Assembly: GCA_025997655.1 (NCBI GenBank)
Contig: BNUW01000022.1
Location: forward strand, 1-23,016
Source of the DNA: Spirochaetia bacterium
Lineage (GTDB): Bacteria; Spirochaetota; Spirochaetia; Treponematales; Breznakiellaceae
DNA: 23,016 nt
Direction of reading: 5' to 3'
The number at the start of each line of letters is the position of its first letter. The first letter of the stretch is position 1. A program made the translations under genes and the position numbers. The notes beneath the pieces are model-generated. The model was not told the origin of the DNA, did not search any database, and was given only the letters and a program-made list of their open reading frames with translations. Below, piece after piece: positions 14,883-21,842 of the stretch.

Positions 14883-15239
14883 CTACAGAGCTTTCTTTCT
14901 ATCCGTAGGAAGTTTCAAGAGTACTTCCATTTGTTCAGCATACCAGCTTTCGATTTCGGCACGTTTGGTTAGAATATCTGCTTGCGATATTATACCTGCC
15001 AAATAATCTAAAATAAGGTCATCTTTTTTTCTTGAATATTGATGATATAAATCATTGTGTCTGAAGTCATTGTTTTGGATTGTGTAGAGTTGATCATATA
15101 TATCATCAAAAGCCCAGTCTTTTATTTTTCCGGTGAAAGCATAGATAATACCGAATGCGACAATGACGGCAGCTATTGCACCGGCAATCCCACTCCATTT
15201 TTTGAACCAATTATTGAGAGCTTCCATGTTTTTTGCCAC
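14883..15239 (-). CDS. Small single-pass membrane protein, hypothetical
   Basis: About 118 residues with one membrane segment (WSGIAGAIAAVIVAFGIIYAF, near the N-terminus) followed by a charged helical region (about 45-118). I do not recognise the family. GTG at 15239 is chosen because AAGGA lies seven bases upstream and a promoter (TTGACA-18-TATCCT) lies just before; ATG 15227 is an alternative. A longer in-frame start at 15335 would begin inside MITE-like element 2 and is rejected. It is convergent with the phosphatase gene with only 15 bp between. GC content is clearly lower than its neighbours, which suggests a separate origin. Confidence 0.65.
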   Translation of the reverse strand: MAKNMEALNNWFKKWSGIAGAIAAVIVAFGIIYAFTGKIKDWAFDDIYDQLYTIQNNDFRHNDLYHQYSRKKDDLILDYLAGIISQADILTKRAEIESWYAEQMEVLLKLPTDRKKAL

Positions 15240-15262
15240 ACCACAATCCTTACTATTAGTCC

Positions 15263-15292
15263 AGGATAATCTATATGGCATCGTACTGTCAA
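15263..15292 (-). promoter_or_regulatory. Predicted promoter of small membrane protein gene
   Basis: On the minus strand TTGACA (15287-15292), 18-bp spacer, TATCCT (15263-15268). A leader of roughly 20 nt carries AAGGA before GTG 15239. The outer edge of the -35 is 9 nt from the target duplication of MITE-like element 2. Confidence 0.6.
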
Positions 15293-15301
15293 GGGGCGCG
15301 C

Positions 15302-15554
15302 CTATCCCTGCAGGATAAACGCATAGAAAAAACATGAAGAAAAGAGAAGAATTTTAACCGCAAAGAGCGCAAAATCGAAGCCGCTTTCGCGGCGTATAGG
15401 GCAAAGGACGCAAAGGAAGAGAAGAAAAGGGATGGTGGAAGTGCTATCTGCGTTTGTTATCATTCTTGTTTTCATCTTCTTTGCGTTCTTTGCGTCTTCC
15501 CTTCGCGTCCTTTGCGGTAAATTCTTCTTCTATGCGTTTATCCTGCTATCCCTG
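15302..15554. mobile_element. MITE-like element 2 with 9-bp target duplication
   Basis: Element 15311-15545 (235 bp) has perfect 18-bp terminal inverted repeats, CAGGATAAACGCATAGAA (15311-15328) and its complement (15528-15545). CTATCCCTG flanks it at 15302-15310 and 15546-15554. Inside is a second inverted pair, AGAAGAATTTTAACCGCAAAG (15345-15365) against CTTTGCGGTAAATTCTTCT (15510-15528), plus repeated CGCAAAG units and a small hairpin GCCGC-TTTC-GCGGC near 15380. It encodes nothing convincing. This explains the gene-free stretch 15240-15545. The right target duplication contains the stop codon of the 675-residue gene. Confidence 0.85.
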
Positions 15555-17573
15555 TTTCAGCGACGCCTTAAAGATAGCATCCGCGTCTACTTTTTTGTCA
15601 ACCCCAAAGGCCGGGGTATTTTCATCACCGTTCACGCTGCGGAAAAGCGCCCCGGCGCGATCTCCGCTGTAGGCCCAACTGTTGTCGTTGTTTACCAGGT
15701 TATCCAGGACCACGGTTACCGCCAGGGTGTAGAAGAGCAGGCTGGCGTTGGTTTTTTTCTTGCCCGGCAGGGCGTTCAGCCGGGTAGATACCGGATTGGG
15801 GACCTGGAAAATATAGGTGTCCCAGGGGTTTTCAATGCCCTCACAGCGGGCGGTTCCGCCCCCTAATTTAAGGCCCCGTTCTATCCCCGCCGCGACGATG
15901 CTCAGGTACTTCCGGAGGCGGCGGATTTCCGGGTAGAGGGCGGTGATGTCCTTTTTCTGGAATGGCGGCGGGGCGCTCGATTCGAACCGGTAGTAGGGCA
16001 GGAAATAAAGCCGTTTGGTCCAGTGGAGTTCGTTGAGCAGCCGCTTTGCGTAGGGGGAAGTCCGGGACTCGGCGGGGTTGTCCAGGATACGGCAGTACTC
16101 AGCCAGCCGGGGGAGGTATTCCTTGCCAAAGGCGTCGTCAATATGAAAACGCCAGTTGGTCAAGATATCTACCATGGCCGCCTCAATATCCTCTGCGTCA
16201 CCGCCGGGATCAATTACCGTGCTGAATCGTACAGACCGGAGGCCGACCAGGAGTTCCTCCAGGATTTGGGTGAGGATCATCACCTGCTGGAGGGGGTCCG
16301 TGGGGGAGATGAGGACGTAGTTTTTTTCCAGGCTGAAGAGTTTTGCAAAATAGGGGAAAAAGTCGGGGTATTCGGCCATCCTATCCCAGCCGGCCTTGGG
16401 AAACAGGATTTCCAGGGTATCCAGCCCCCGGTCCACGGCCCTCCGTTCAGCCTCTGGGGCGGCCCCCCCGGTTTCGTCCGCGGCGGCTCCTTCCGCTGAT
16501 TTCTCCCCGGCGGCATCTTCCTTATCCGGCTTTCCAATCACCATCTCCTCGGTAAGCTCCGATTCCTTGATGATGTCCTGGGGCTCCAGGCAATCCTCGT
16601 CGCTTAGTTCAAGGAAGGCCATAAACCGGTTGCGCCGTTCGATAAAGAAGGCGTTGTAGGGCAGGAACTTATCCGACAGGAGTTTGAGGAGCATGGGGTA
16701 CAGGAAAAACCGTATGTCCCGCCGGACAGAATCGAATGCGGCCATGGCGGAGCGGACGAGTTCCTGTTGCTTGTTTTTCGCCTCCGCAGGGTTTTCGATA
16801 AAGAGAAGCCGGTATAGCAGGCGATAGGATGCCTTAATATGATTGTCCAGGTCCAGTTGTTCCACCAGGACCAGGGGTTTATAGATGGCCTTGAGGATTC
16901 CGGTAAAGTCCGCAACCCGGACGCTCCGGGGATTCGCCTGGAGTTTCGCCAAATCCCCGGCGATTTTTTCAATGTCCCACTGGCGGAACAGAACCACTAT
17001 CCCGTAGGCGGCGGGGGATATCCGCTTGAACCGTTCGTTTCGCAGAGGGTTACTCCGGGGCAGCAGGGTCCGGGTGGCGATGACCAGCAGCTCAATGTGC
17101 TTATAGTATTCGTTCATCCGTTTGTTAACAAAGACGGCGCTTACCGTATCCGGCGGATTTTTGAAGGGGGACAGCATGGACCGGAGGACCTGGGTCGGGC
17201 TTTTTATATCGAATTCCGCCGATCCGCAGAGGCGATCCATTTTTACCCGTTCCCAGTAGGATTGTCTGAAGGGTTTGGCGGGATCATCCGCAGTATTAAG
17301 CTTCTTAGGAACCTTATCCACCGGAAGAGCCGCATCCGGCTTCCGGCTGGGCTGACTTCGCCGCTTATCACCGCCCTTGCTGCCGGGTCTGCCCTTTATT
17401 ACGGTTCCCTGGCCGGACCGCTTAGTTACCGGCGGCCTGGACGCCTTTTCAACACCGACCTCCCCCCCAAGGACCTGGGCCAGCCGCTTGGCCTCCGCCG
17501 GATCAAAGGAACCTAATTTATCCCGTACCCGGTCTAATTCGCCGGGTTCATAGACTGCTTTTTGTTTCGCCAT
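15546..17573 (-). CDS. Conserved-type hypothetical protein, 675 residues
   Basis: I do not recognise the family. The N-terminal about 100 residues are basic and low in complexity (GRPGSKGGDKRRSQPSRKPD), suggesting a disordered or nucleic-acid/membrane-contacting tail. The rest is predicted mostly helical and soluble, with an acidic insert (about 350-385, KPDKEDAAGEKSAEGAAADE). No signal peptide or membrane helix is evident. Such large treponemal proteins without known domains are common; I infer but cannot show lineage restriction. It follows the DUF2804 gene by 3 bp, so the two are translated from one message. Its last codons CAG-GGA-TAG are the 9-bp target duplication of MITE-like element 2, so the insertion lies exactly at the stop. 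Confidence 0.8.
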   Translation of the reverse strand: MAKQKAVYEPGELDRVRDKLGSFDPAEAKRLAQVLGGEVGVEKASRPPVTKRSGQGTVIKGRPGSKGGDKRRSQPSRKPDAALPVDKVPKKLNTADDPAKPFRQSYWERVKMDRLCGSAEFDIKSPTQVLRSMLSPFKNPPDTVSAVFVNKRMNEYYKHIELLVIATRTLLPRSNPLRNERFKRISPAAYGIVVLFRQWDIEKIAGDLAKLQANPRSVRVADFTGILKAIYKPLVLVEQLDLDNHIKASYRLLYRLLFIENPAEAKNKQQELVRSAMAAFDSVRRDIRFFLYPMLLKLLSDKFLPYNAFFIERRNRFMAFLELSDEDCLEPQDIIKESELTEEMVIGKPDKEDAAGEKSAEGAAADETGGAAPEAERRAVDRGLDTLEILFPKAGWDRMAEYPDFFPYFAKLFSLEKNYVLISPTDPLQQVMILTQILEELLVGLRSVRFSTVIDPGGDAEDIEAAMVDILTNWRFHIDDAFGKEYLPRLAEYCRILDNPAESRTSPYAKRLLNELHWTKRLYFLPYYRFESSAPPPFQKKDITALYPEIRRLRKYLSIVAAGIERGLKLGGGTARCEGIENPWDTYIFQVPNPVSTRLNALPGKKKTNASLLFYTLAVTVVLDNLVNNDNSWAYSGDRAGALFRSVNGDENTPAFGVDKKVDADAIFKASLKQG

Positions 17574-17576
17574 ACC

Positions 17577-18614
17577 CTATACCCGTAGATAGAGCTTTTC
17601 ACCCAAACCCCACAGGTTGCGGACGGGGATTTGCTCACCCTCAGAATTTACCAGCATGCCATTATAAAAACCCAAGGGGGTATCATACTCCCATCTGGTG
17701 AGAAATAGGTTGAAAGCACTCCGGACATGCTCCTGGGGGGTGAAGGTAAGATCCACCATCCCCTCAACATCCTGGATCATCCAATCCTTTTCGATGCCGT
17801 CGGCCATGGTTATCCGTACTGGCGGCAGCGGCGTCATGCGCCCCCCCTCCTGCCAAAGAACGTTCTCATTGTTCTTGAAGGTTTCCTTGGTCTGATTTTC
17901 GGCAATACTGAAGCCGAACCGGAGCGTTTCCGCGTTACACCAGGTTGAATGCATCCGGTAGGGGAAATAACCCTTGTAATCCCGGAAAATCCCCCGGGTT
18001 TTTGCCGGGTCCAGAACAATATGCCGCCCCCCGAACACCATATCCCCGTGAACCGCCGCAAAGGTCTTATAGGCGTACATGCAGCGCCGGTCGGAAAAGG
18101 GCAGGTTCACCGCCATGGGGGGTATCTTCAGGGAATTCAGGCGGTACTCCAGATGAGCGGTAAAGGAGGGCCGCCGGGGGCTTGCCTCAATGTCCAGGTC
18201 CATTTTGATAGTCCCCGCATCAAGCCAACTGTGGATGCGGAACAGGAACCCGTAGGAACTGCTGTTCACCGAGGAATTCCAGAGGCTCCGGGGCAGATGC
18301 CGCCCGCCGAAGGGCATAACCTTATTAAACTGCAGCCGTTCCCCGCTATCTTTATCATAAAGATCAACCTGGGCAATGTGGTAATATTTAATATTTGCCA
18401 GAAAGGCACGGAGGTAGATATGATCGTCCTGGATGGCGAAGGTCTCCCATTCCTTTATCCGTAAATCTCGCAGTCCCCGGGGCAGGGGAACCGAAAAGGG
18501 CCGCTGGACTTCCAGCAGATCCACCTCATCGAAAGCCTGGTTCCAGGTTCCCGAAATGGGCATCCCGTTTTCAACCGGCGTCCTACAGGGGGTCAGAATT
18601 TCCCTTGAATACAT
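17577..18614 (-). CDS. DUF2804 domain-containing protein
   Basis: 345 residues, soluble, beta-rich, without a signal peptide. The segments FGGRHIVLDPAKTRGIFRDYKGYFPYRMHSTWCNA and RFGFSIAENQTKETFKNNENVLW (each seen as separated motifs over about 195-260), and the ending SAFNLFLTRWEYDTPLGFYNGML, match the DUF2804 family, which has no established function; some relatives resemble lipocalin-like or carotenoid-modifying folds. ATG at 18614 has no clear ribosome site, but a TATACT box (18622-18627) ends 7 nt upstream, suggesting a leaderless start. It is the first gene of a two-gene unit with the 675-residue protein. Function remains unknown. Confidence 0.8.
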   Translation of the reverse strand: MYSREILTPCRTPVENGMPISGTWNQAFDEVDLLEVQRPFSVPLPRGLRDLRIKEWETFAIQDDHIYLRAFLANIKYYHIAQVDLYDKDSGERLQFNKVMPFGGRHLPRSLWNSSVNSSSYGFLFRIHSWLDAGTIKMDLDIEASPRRPSFTAHLEYRLNSLKIPPMAVNLPFSDRRCMYAYKTFAAVHGDMVFGGRHIVLDPAKTRGIFRDYKGYFPYRMHSTWCNAETLRFGFSIAENQTKETFKNNENVLWQEGGRMTPLPPVRITMADGIEKDWMIQDVEGMVDLTFTPQEHVRSAFNLFLTRWEYDTPLGFYNGMLVNSEGEQIPVRNLWGLGEKLYLRV

Positions 18615-18621
18615 GCTTTTT

Positions 18622-18627
18622 AGTATA
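18622..18627 (-). promoter_or_regulatory. Possible -10 box of the DUF2804 gene
   Basis: TATACT on the minus strand, 7 nt before the ATG at 18614. No good -35 is found at 16-18 bp, so the call is tentative. Confidence 0.4.
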
Positions 18628-18681
18628 CGATATTTTCATTAAAAAATTGGTAAATTTCTCTGATTTTTGTAGGCTACCCCA

Positions 18682-18730
18682 TTGACACACTACAGATAGG
18701 GTAATAGGATACAAACAACACTAAATAGTG
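18682..18730 (+). promoter_or_regulatory. Predicted nrdDG promoter with operator-like palindrome
   Basis: TTGACA (18682-18687), 17-bp spacer, TAGGAT (18705-18710), followed by the perfect palindrome CACTAAATAGTG (18719-18730) near the expected transcription start. This resembles an NrdR box (ACACTATATATAGTGT-like), but the spacing between half-sites is 2 bp shorter. A second -10-like TATAAT lies at 18759-18764 without a good -35. NrdR is the usual repressor of ribonucleotide reductase genes; its involvement here is inferred. Confidence 0.5.
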
Positions 18731-18797
18731 CGTATATTTCAGCCGAAATAAAAACAGCTATAATTCACGATTTGGGGAACGACTTTTGGGGGGGATA

Positions 18798-21140
18798 ATG
18801 CCTACGCGGATTTTGAAACGGGACGGACGGGAGGCCCCGTTTAACATTGAGAAGATAACCAACGCCATCTACAAAGCGGGGATGGCCTCGGGCGTCATGG
18901 AGTGGGAGCAAGCCATGGCGCTTTCGGAACGGGCCGTAAGCCGACTTGAGGCGGCTTATCAAGGCCGGGTTCCGGCGGTGGAGGAGATTCAGGACACGGT
19001 TGAACAGGTGATGATCGAGAGCGGCCTCGGCGTTGCGGCGAAGAAATTCATCCTGTATCGGGCGGAACGGACCCGGATCAGGGAAATGAACACCCGGCTC
19101 ATGCGTACCTACGAGGAATTGACCGTAAAGGACGCCAAGGACACCGACCTGAAGCGGGAAAATGCCAATATCGACGGCAATACCGCCATGGGGCACATGC
19201 TCAGGTACGGTTCCGAGGGGGCCAAGCAGTTCAACGAGCTGTTTATCCTGAATCCCCTCCACGCCAGAGCCCATCATGAGGGTGATATCCACATCCACGA
19301 CCTGGATTTCCTCACCTTAACCACCACCTGTTGCCAGATCGACATCAACAAGCTCTTTTCGGGCGGCTTTGGGACCGGCCATGGGGCCATCCGGGAACCC
19401 AACGACATCCGCAGCTACTCGGCCCTGGCCTGCATAGCAATCCAATCAAACCAGAACGATCAGCACGGGGGCCAGAGCATCCCCAACTTTGACCGGGGAC
19501 TGGCGCCGGGGGTGGCAAAGACCTACGTCAAGATGTACCGGCAGAACCTGTTTAAGGCCCTGGAACTCCTGGTTGGGTCCCGGGCGGAAGCCCTGGAAAC
19601 GGTGCTGCAAACGGAACTTTTCAAAGCCCCGCAGGGGCCCGGCTCCCTGCGGCCTACGCTTAGCGGCTCCGAGGAGTACTGCCAGGCGGAGGCCCGTATT
19701 CTGGCCCGTTCCCTGGATACCGACACCATCAAGCGAGCCCAAGACTTTGCCCTGACATCGGCCCTGAAGGAAACGGAGCGTAACACCTATCAGGCCATGG
19801 AAGCGCTCATCCACAACCTCAACACCATGCACAGCCGGGCGGGGGCGCAAATCCCCTTTTCTTCTATTAACTACGGCACCGATACATCCCCCGAAGGCCG
19901 GATGATTATCCGCAACATCCTCCTGGCTACCGAAGCCGGCCTGGGTGACGGGGAAACGGCGATTTTCCCGATCCAGATTTTCCGGGTTAAGGATGGGATC
20001 AACTACAACAAGGGCGACCCCAACTACGACCTCTTCAAGCTTGCCTGCCGGGTCAGTTCCAAGCGCCTGTTCCCTAACTTTTCCTTCCAGGACGCCCCCT
20101 ACAACCTCCAGTACTACCACCCCGAACGGCCGGAAACAGAGATTGCCTACATGGGCTGCCGCACCCGGGTGATGGGCAACATCTACGACCCCGACCGGGA
20201 AGTAACCTACGGCCGGGGCAACCTCAGCTTTACCTCGATAAACCTCCCCCGGCTTGCACTGCGGGCCTCCGGCGACCTGGACCTGTTCTTTGATGAACTG
20301 GACAAAAAAACCGACCTGATAATCGCCCAGTTGATAGAGCGTTTTGAGATCCAGGCCCGAAAGCGGGTAAAGAATTTCCCCTTCCTCATGGGCCAGGGGA
20401 TATGGCTTGATGCGGATAAACTTGAGTGGGAAGACGAAATCCGGGAGGTCCTCAAGCACGGGACTCTAAGCCTTGGCTTTATCGGCCTGGCAGAATGCCT
20501 GGCAGCCCTGACCGGGAAGCACCACGGGGAATCGGCGGAAGCCCAAGCCCTGGGCTTACGGATCATCGGTAAACTTCGCAGCCGCATGGACGAGGCTTCC
20601 CTGGAGAAGGGGCTTAACTTCTCCCTCCTCGCCACCCCGGCGGAGGGCCTTTCGGGCAGGTTCGTCAAACTGGACCGGAAAATCTTCGGCAGCATCCCCG
20701 GGGTCACCGACCGGGACTACTACACCAACAGCTTCCATGTGCCGGTGTACTACCCCATTGCCGCCCTGAAAAAGATAGCGGTTGAAGCCCCCTACCACGC
20801 CCTGACTAATGCCGGACACATCAGCTACATCGAACTGGACGGAGACGCCTCCAAGAACCCCGAGGCCTTTGAGAAGATAGTCCGGGCGATGAAGGAAGCG
20901 GGCATCGGTTACGGCAGCCTGAACCACCCCCTGGACCGGGACCCGGTCTGCGGCTTCCGGGGCATCATCGGTCAGACCTGCCCCAAGTGTGGCCGTGTCG
21001 AGGGAGATATCCCCTTTGAGCGGATCAGGCGGATCACCGGGTATTTAGTGGGGACCCTGGACCGGTTTAACAACGCCAAACGGGCGGAAGAAAAAGATAG
21101 GATAAAGCATTACCATGTCGACCATCCCGCAGCTTCTTAA
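18798..21140 (+). CDS. nrdD: Anaerobic (class III) ribonucleoside-triphosphate reductase
   Basis: 780 residues. It reduces ribonucleotides to deoxyribonucleotides under strict anoxia by a glycyl radical. The N-terminal ATP-cone (about 1-95, MPTRILKRDGREAPFNIEKI) binds allosteric nucleotides. The catalytic barrel follows from about 120 (NANIDGNTAMGHMLRYGSEG, GDIHIHDLDFL, NQNDQHGGQSIPNFD). Near the C-terminus PVCGFRGIIGQTCPKCG is the zinc-binding site and RITGYLVG contains the probable radical glycine (Gly748). The start is ATG 18798; an upstream TTG at 18786 is rejected. The sequence before the ATG is a run of G rather than a clear GGAGG. It overlaps nrdG by 26 bp, forming one operon. Confidence 0.96.
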   Translation: MPTRILKRDGREAPFNIEKITNAIYKAGMASGVMEWEQAMALSERAVSRLEAAYQGRVPAVEEIQDTVEQVMIESGLGVAAKKFILYRAERTRIREMNTRLMRTYEELTVKDAKDTDLKRENANIDGNTAMGHMLRYGSEGAKQFNELFILNPLHARAHHEGDIHIHDLDFLTLTTTCCQIDINKLFSGGFGTGHGAIREPNDIRSYSALACIAIQSNQNDQHGGQSIPNFDRGLAPGVAKTYVKMYRQNLFKALELLVGSRAEALETVLQTELFKAPQGPGSLRPTLSGSEEYCQAEARILARSLDTDTIKRAQDFALTSALKETERNTYQAMEALIHNLNTMHSRAGAQIPFSSINYGTDTSPEGRMIIRNILLATEAGLGDGETAIFPIQIFRVKDGINYNKGDPNYDLFKLACRVSSKRLFPNFSFQDAPYNLQYYHPERPETEIAYMGCRTRVMGNIYDPDREVTYGRGNLSFTSINLPRLALRASGDLDLFFDELDKKTDLIIAQLIERFEIQARKRVKNFPFLMGQGIWLDADKLEWEDEIREVLKHGTLSLGFIGLAECLAALTGKHHGESAEAQALGLRIIGKLRSRMDEASLEKGLNFSLLATPAEGLSGRFVKLDRKIFGSIPGVTDRDYYTNSFHVPVYYPIAALKKIAVEAPYHALTNAGHISYIELDGDASKNPEAFEKIVRAMKEAGIGYGSLNHPLDRDPVCGFRGIIGQTCPKCGRVEGDIPFERIRRITGYLVGTLDRFNNAKRAEEKDRIKHYHVDHPAAS

Positions 21141-21696
21141 CGAAATATACGACCTGCCGGTCATCAGCGGCCAAAGAGTCACTGACGACCTATCGATCGT
21201 ACTCACCATAGGCGGCATAGAACCGGAGTCTATCGTAGACGGCCCGGGTTTCCGTTACACCGTGTTCGTCCAGGGCTGTAACCTTAGCTGCCCCGGCTGC
21301 CATAACGCCTACCTGCAAACCTTTGAGGGCGGCCGCCGTATTACGGTGGACGAAATCCTGGACGCCATCGGGGACAATCCACTATTGGATGGCATCACCC
21401 TGTCCGGCGGCGACCCCTTTACCCAGGCCCGGGCCTGCGCCACCCTGGCGGAGGAAGTCCACGCCCTGGGTCTTTCGGTGATGACCTACACGGGCTATAC
21501 CTTTGAAGCCCTCTGGCTCGCTAATAAGCCGGACTGGCGGCGGCTCATCATGGCCAGCGATATCCTGGTGGACGGCCCCTTTATCCGGGACCTGCGCAAC
21601 ATCGACCTGCGTTTCCGTGGCTCCTCCAACCAGCGGCTCATTGATGTGCGGCGGACCTTTGCAGCGGGGAAGATCATCGTGTTGGCGGAGGAGTAA
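21115..21696 (+). CDS. nrdG: Anaerobic ribonucleotide reductase activating protein (radical SAM)
   Basis: 193 residues. It generates the glycyl radical of NrdD using S-adenosylmethionine and a [4Fe-4S] cluster. The radical SAM motif CNLSCPGCHN (CxxxCxxC) and the GG motif TLSGGDPF are present, with GIEPESIVDGPGFRYTVFVQGC just before. Relative to usual NrdG proteins, which begin close to the IVDGPG segment, there are about 30 extra N-terminal residues (MSTIPQLLNEIYDLPV and on). No alternative start codon suitable for a short form is visible, so the extension seems real. The ATG at 21115 lies within the end of nrdD, indicating coupled translation. Confidence 0.95.
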   Translation: MSTIPQLLNEIYDLPVISGQRVTDDLSIVLTIGGIEPESIVDGPGFRYTVFVQGCNLSCPGCHNAYLQTFEGGRRITVDEILDAIGDNPLLDGITLSGGDPFTQARACATLAEEVHALGLSVMTYTGYTFEALWLANKPDWRRLIMASDILVDGPFIRDLRNIDLRFRGSSNQRLIDVRRTFAAGKIIVLAEE

Positions 21697-21714
21697 ATTC
21701 TCCTTTGTAGGCAT

Positions 21715-21765
21715 ATTATTCCTATGAAAAATGCAGTGAATGATCGCAATATTCATAGGAATAAT
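21715..21765. terminator. Perfect 14-bp inverted repeat downstream of nrdG
   Basis: ATTATTCCTATGAA (21715-21728) and its complement (21752-21765) flank a 23-nt loop, 19 bp after the nrdG stop. It is AT-rich and has no T-run, so it is a weak terminator at best. It could instead be a regulator site for the ATPase gene starting 78 bp downstream. Confidence 0.45.
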
Positions 21766-21807
21766 GTAGTAAACATATGCAAAGTACATATGAAAAAACG
21801 TAAACAT

Positions 21808-21836
21808 TTGACAAAAGGCATAGCATTCGATATAAT
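21808..21836 (+). promoter_or_regulatory. Perfect-consensus promoter of second AAA/DUF4143 gene
   Basis: TTGACA (21808-21813), 17-bp spacer, TATAAT (21831-21836): an exact sigma-70 consensus. The six bases GAGCCT separate it from ATG 21843, which puts the expected transcription start at or next to the A of the start codon. Confidence 0.8.
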
Positions 21837-21842
21837 GAGCCT

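Noticed and set aside
15240..15335. N-terminal extension of the small membrane protein from ATG 15335
   Set aside because: The first part would be encoded by the MITE-like element and its target duplication, and a promoter and ribosome site fit the start at 15239.
15432..15866. Plus-strand ORF of 144 codons
   Set aside because: It begins inside MITE-like element 2 and continues antisense to the 675-residue gene; the hydrophobic start comes from repeat sequence.
19446..20459. Minus-strand ORF of 337 codons opposite nrdD
   Set aside because: It is antisense to a highly conserved gene and shows no independent motif.
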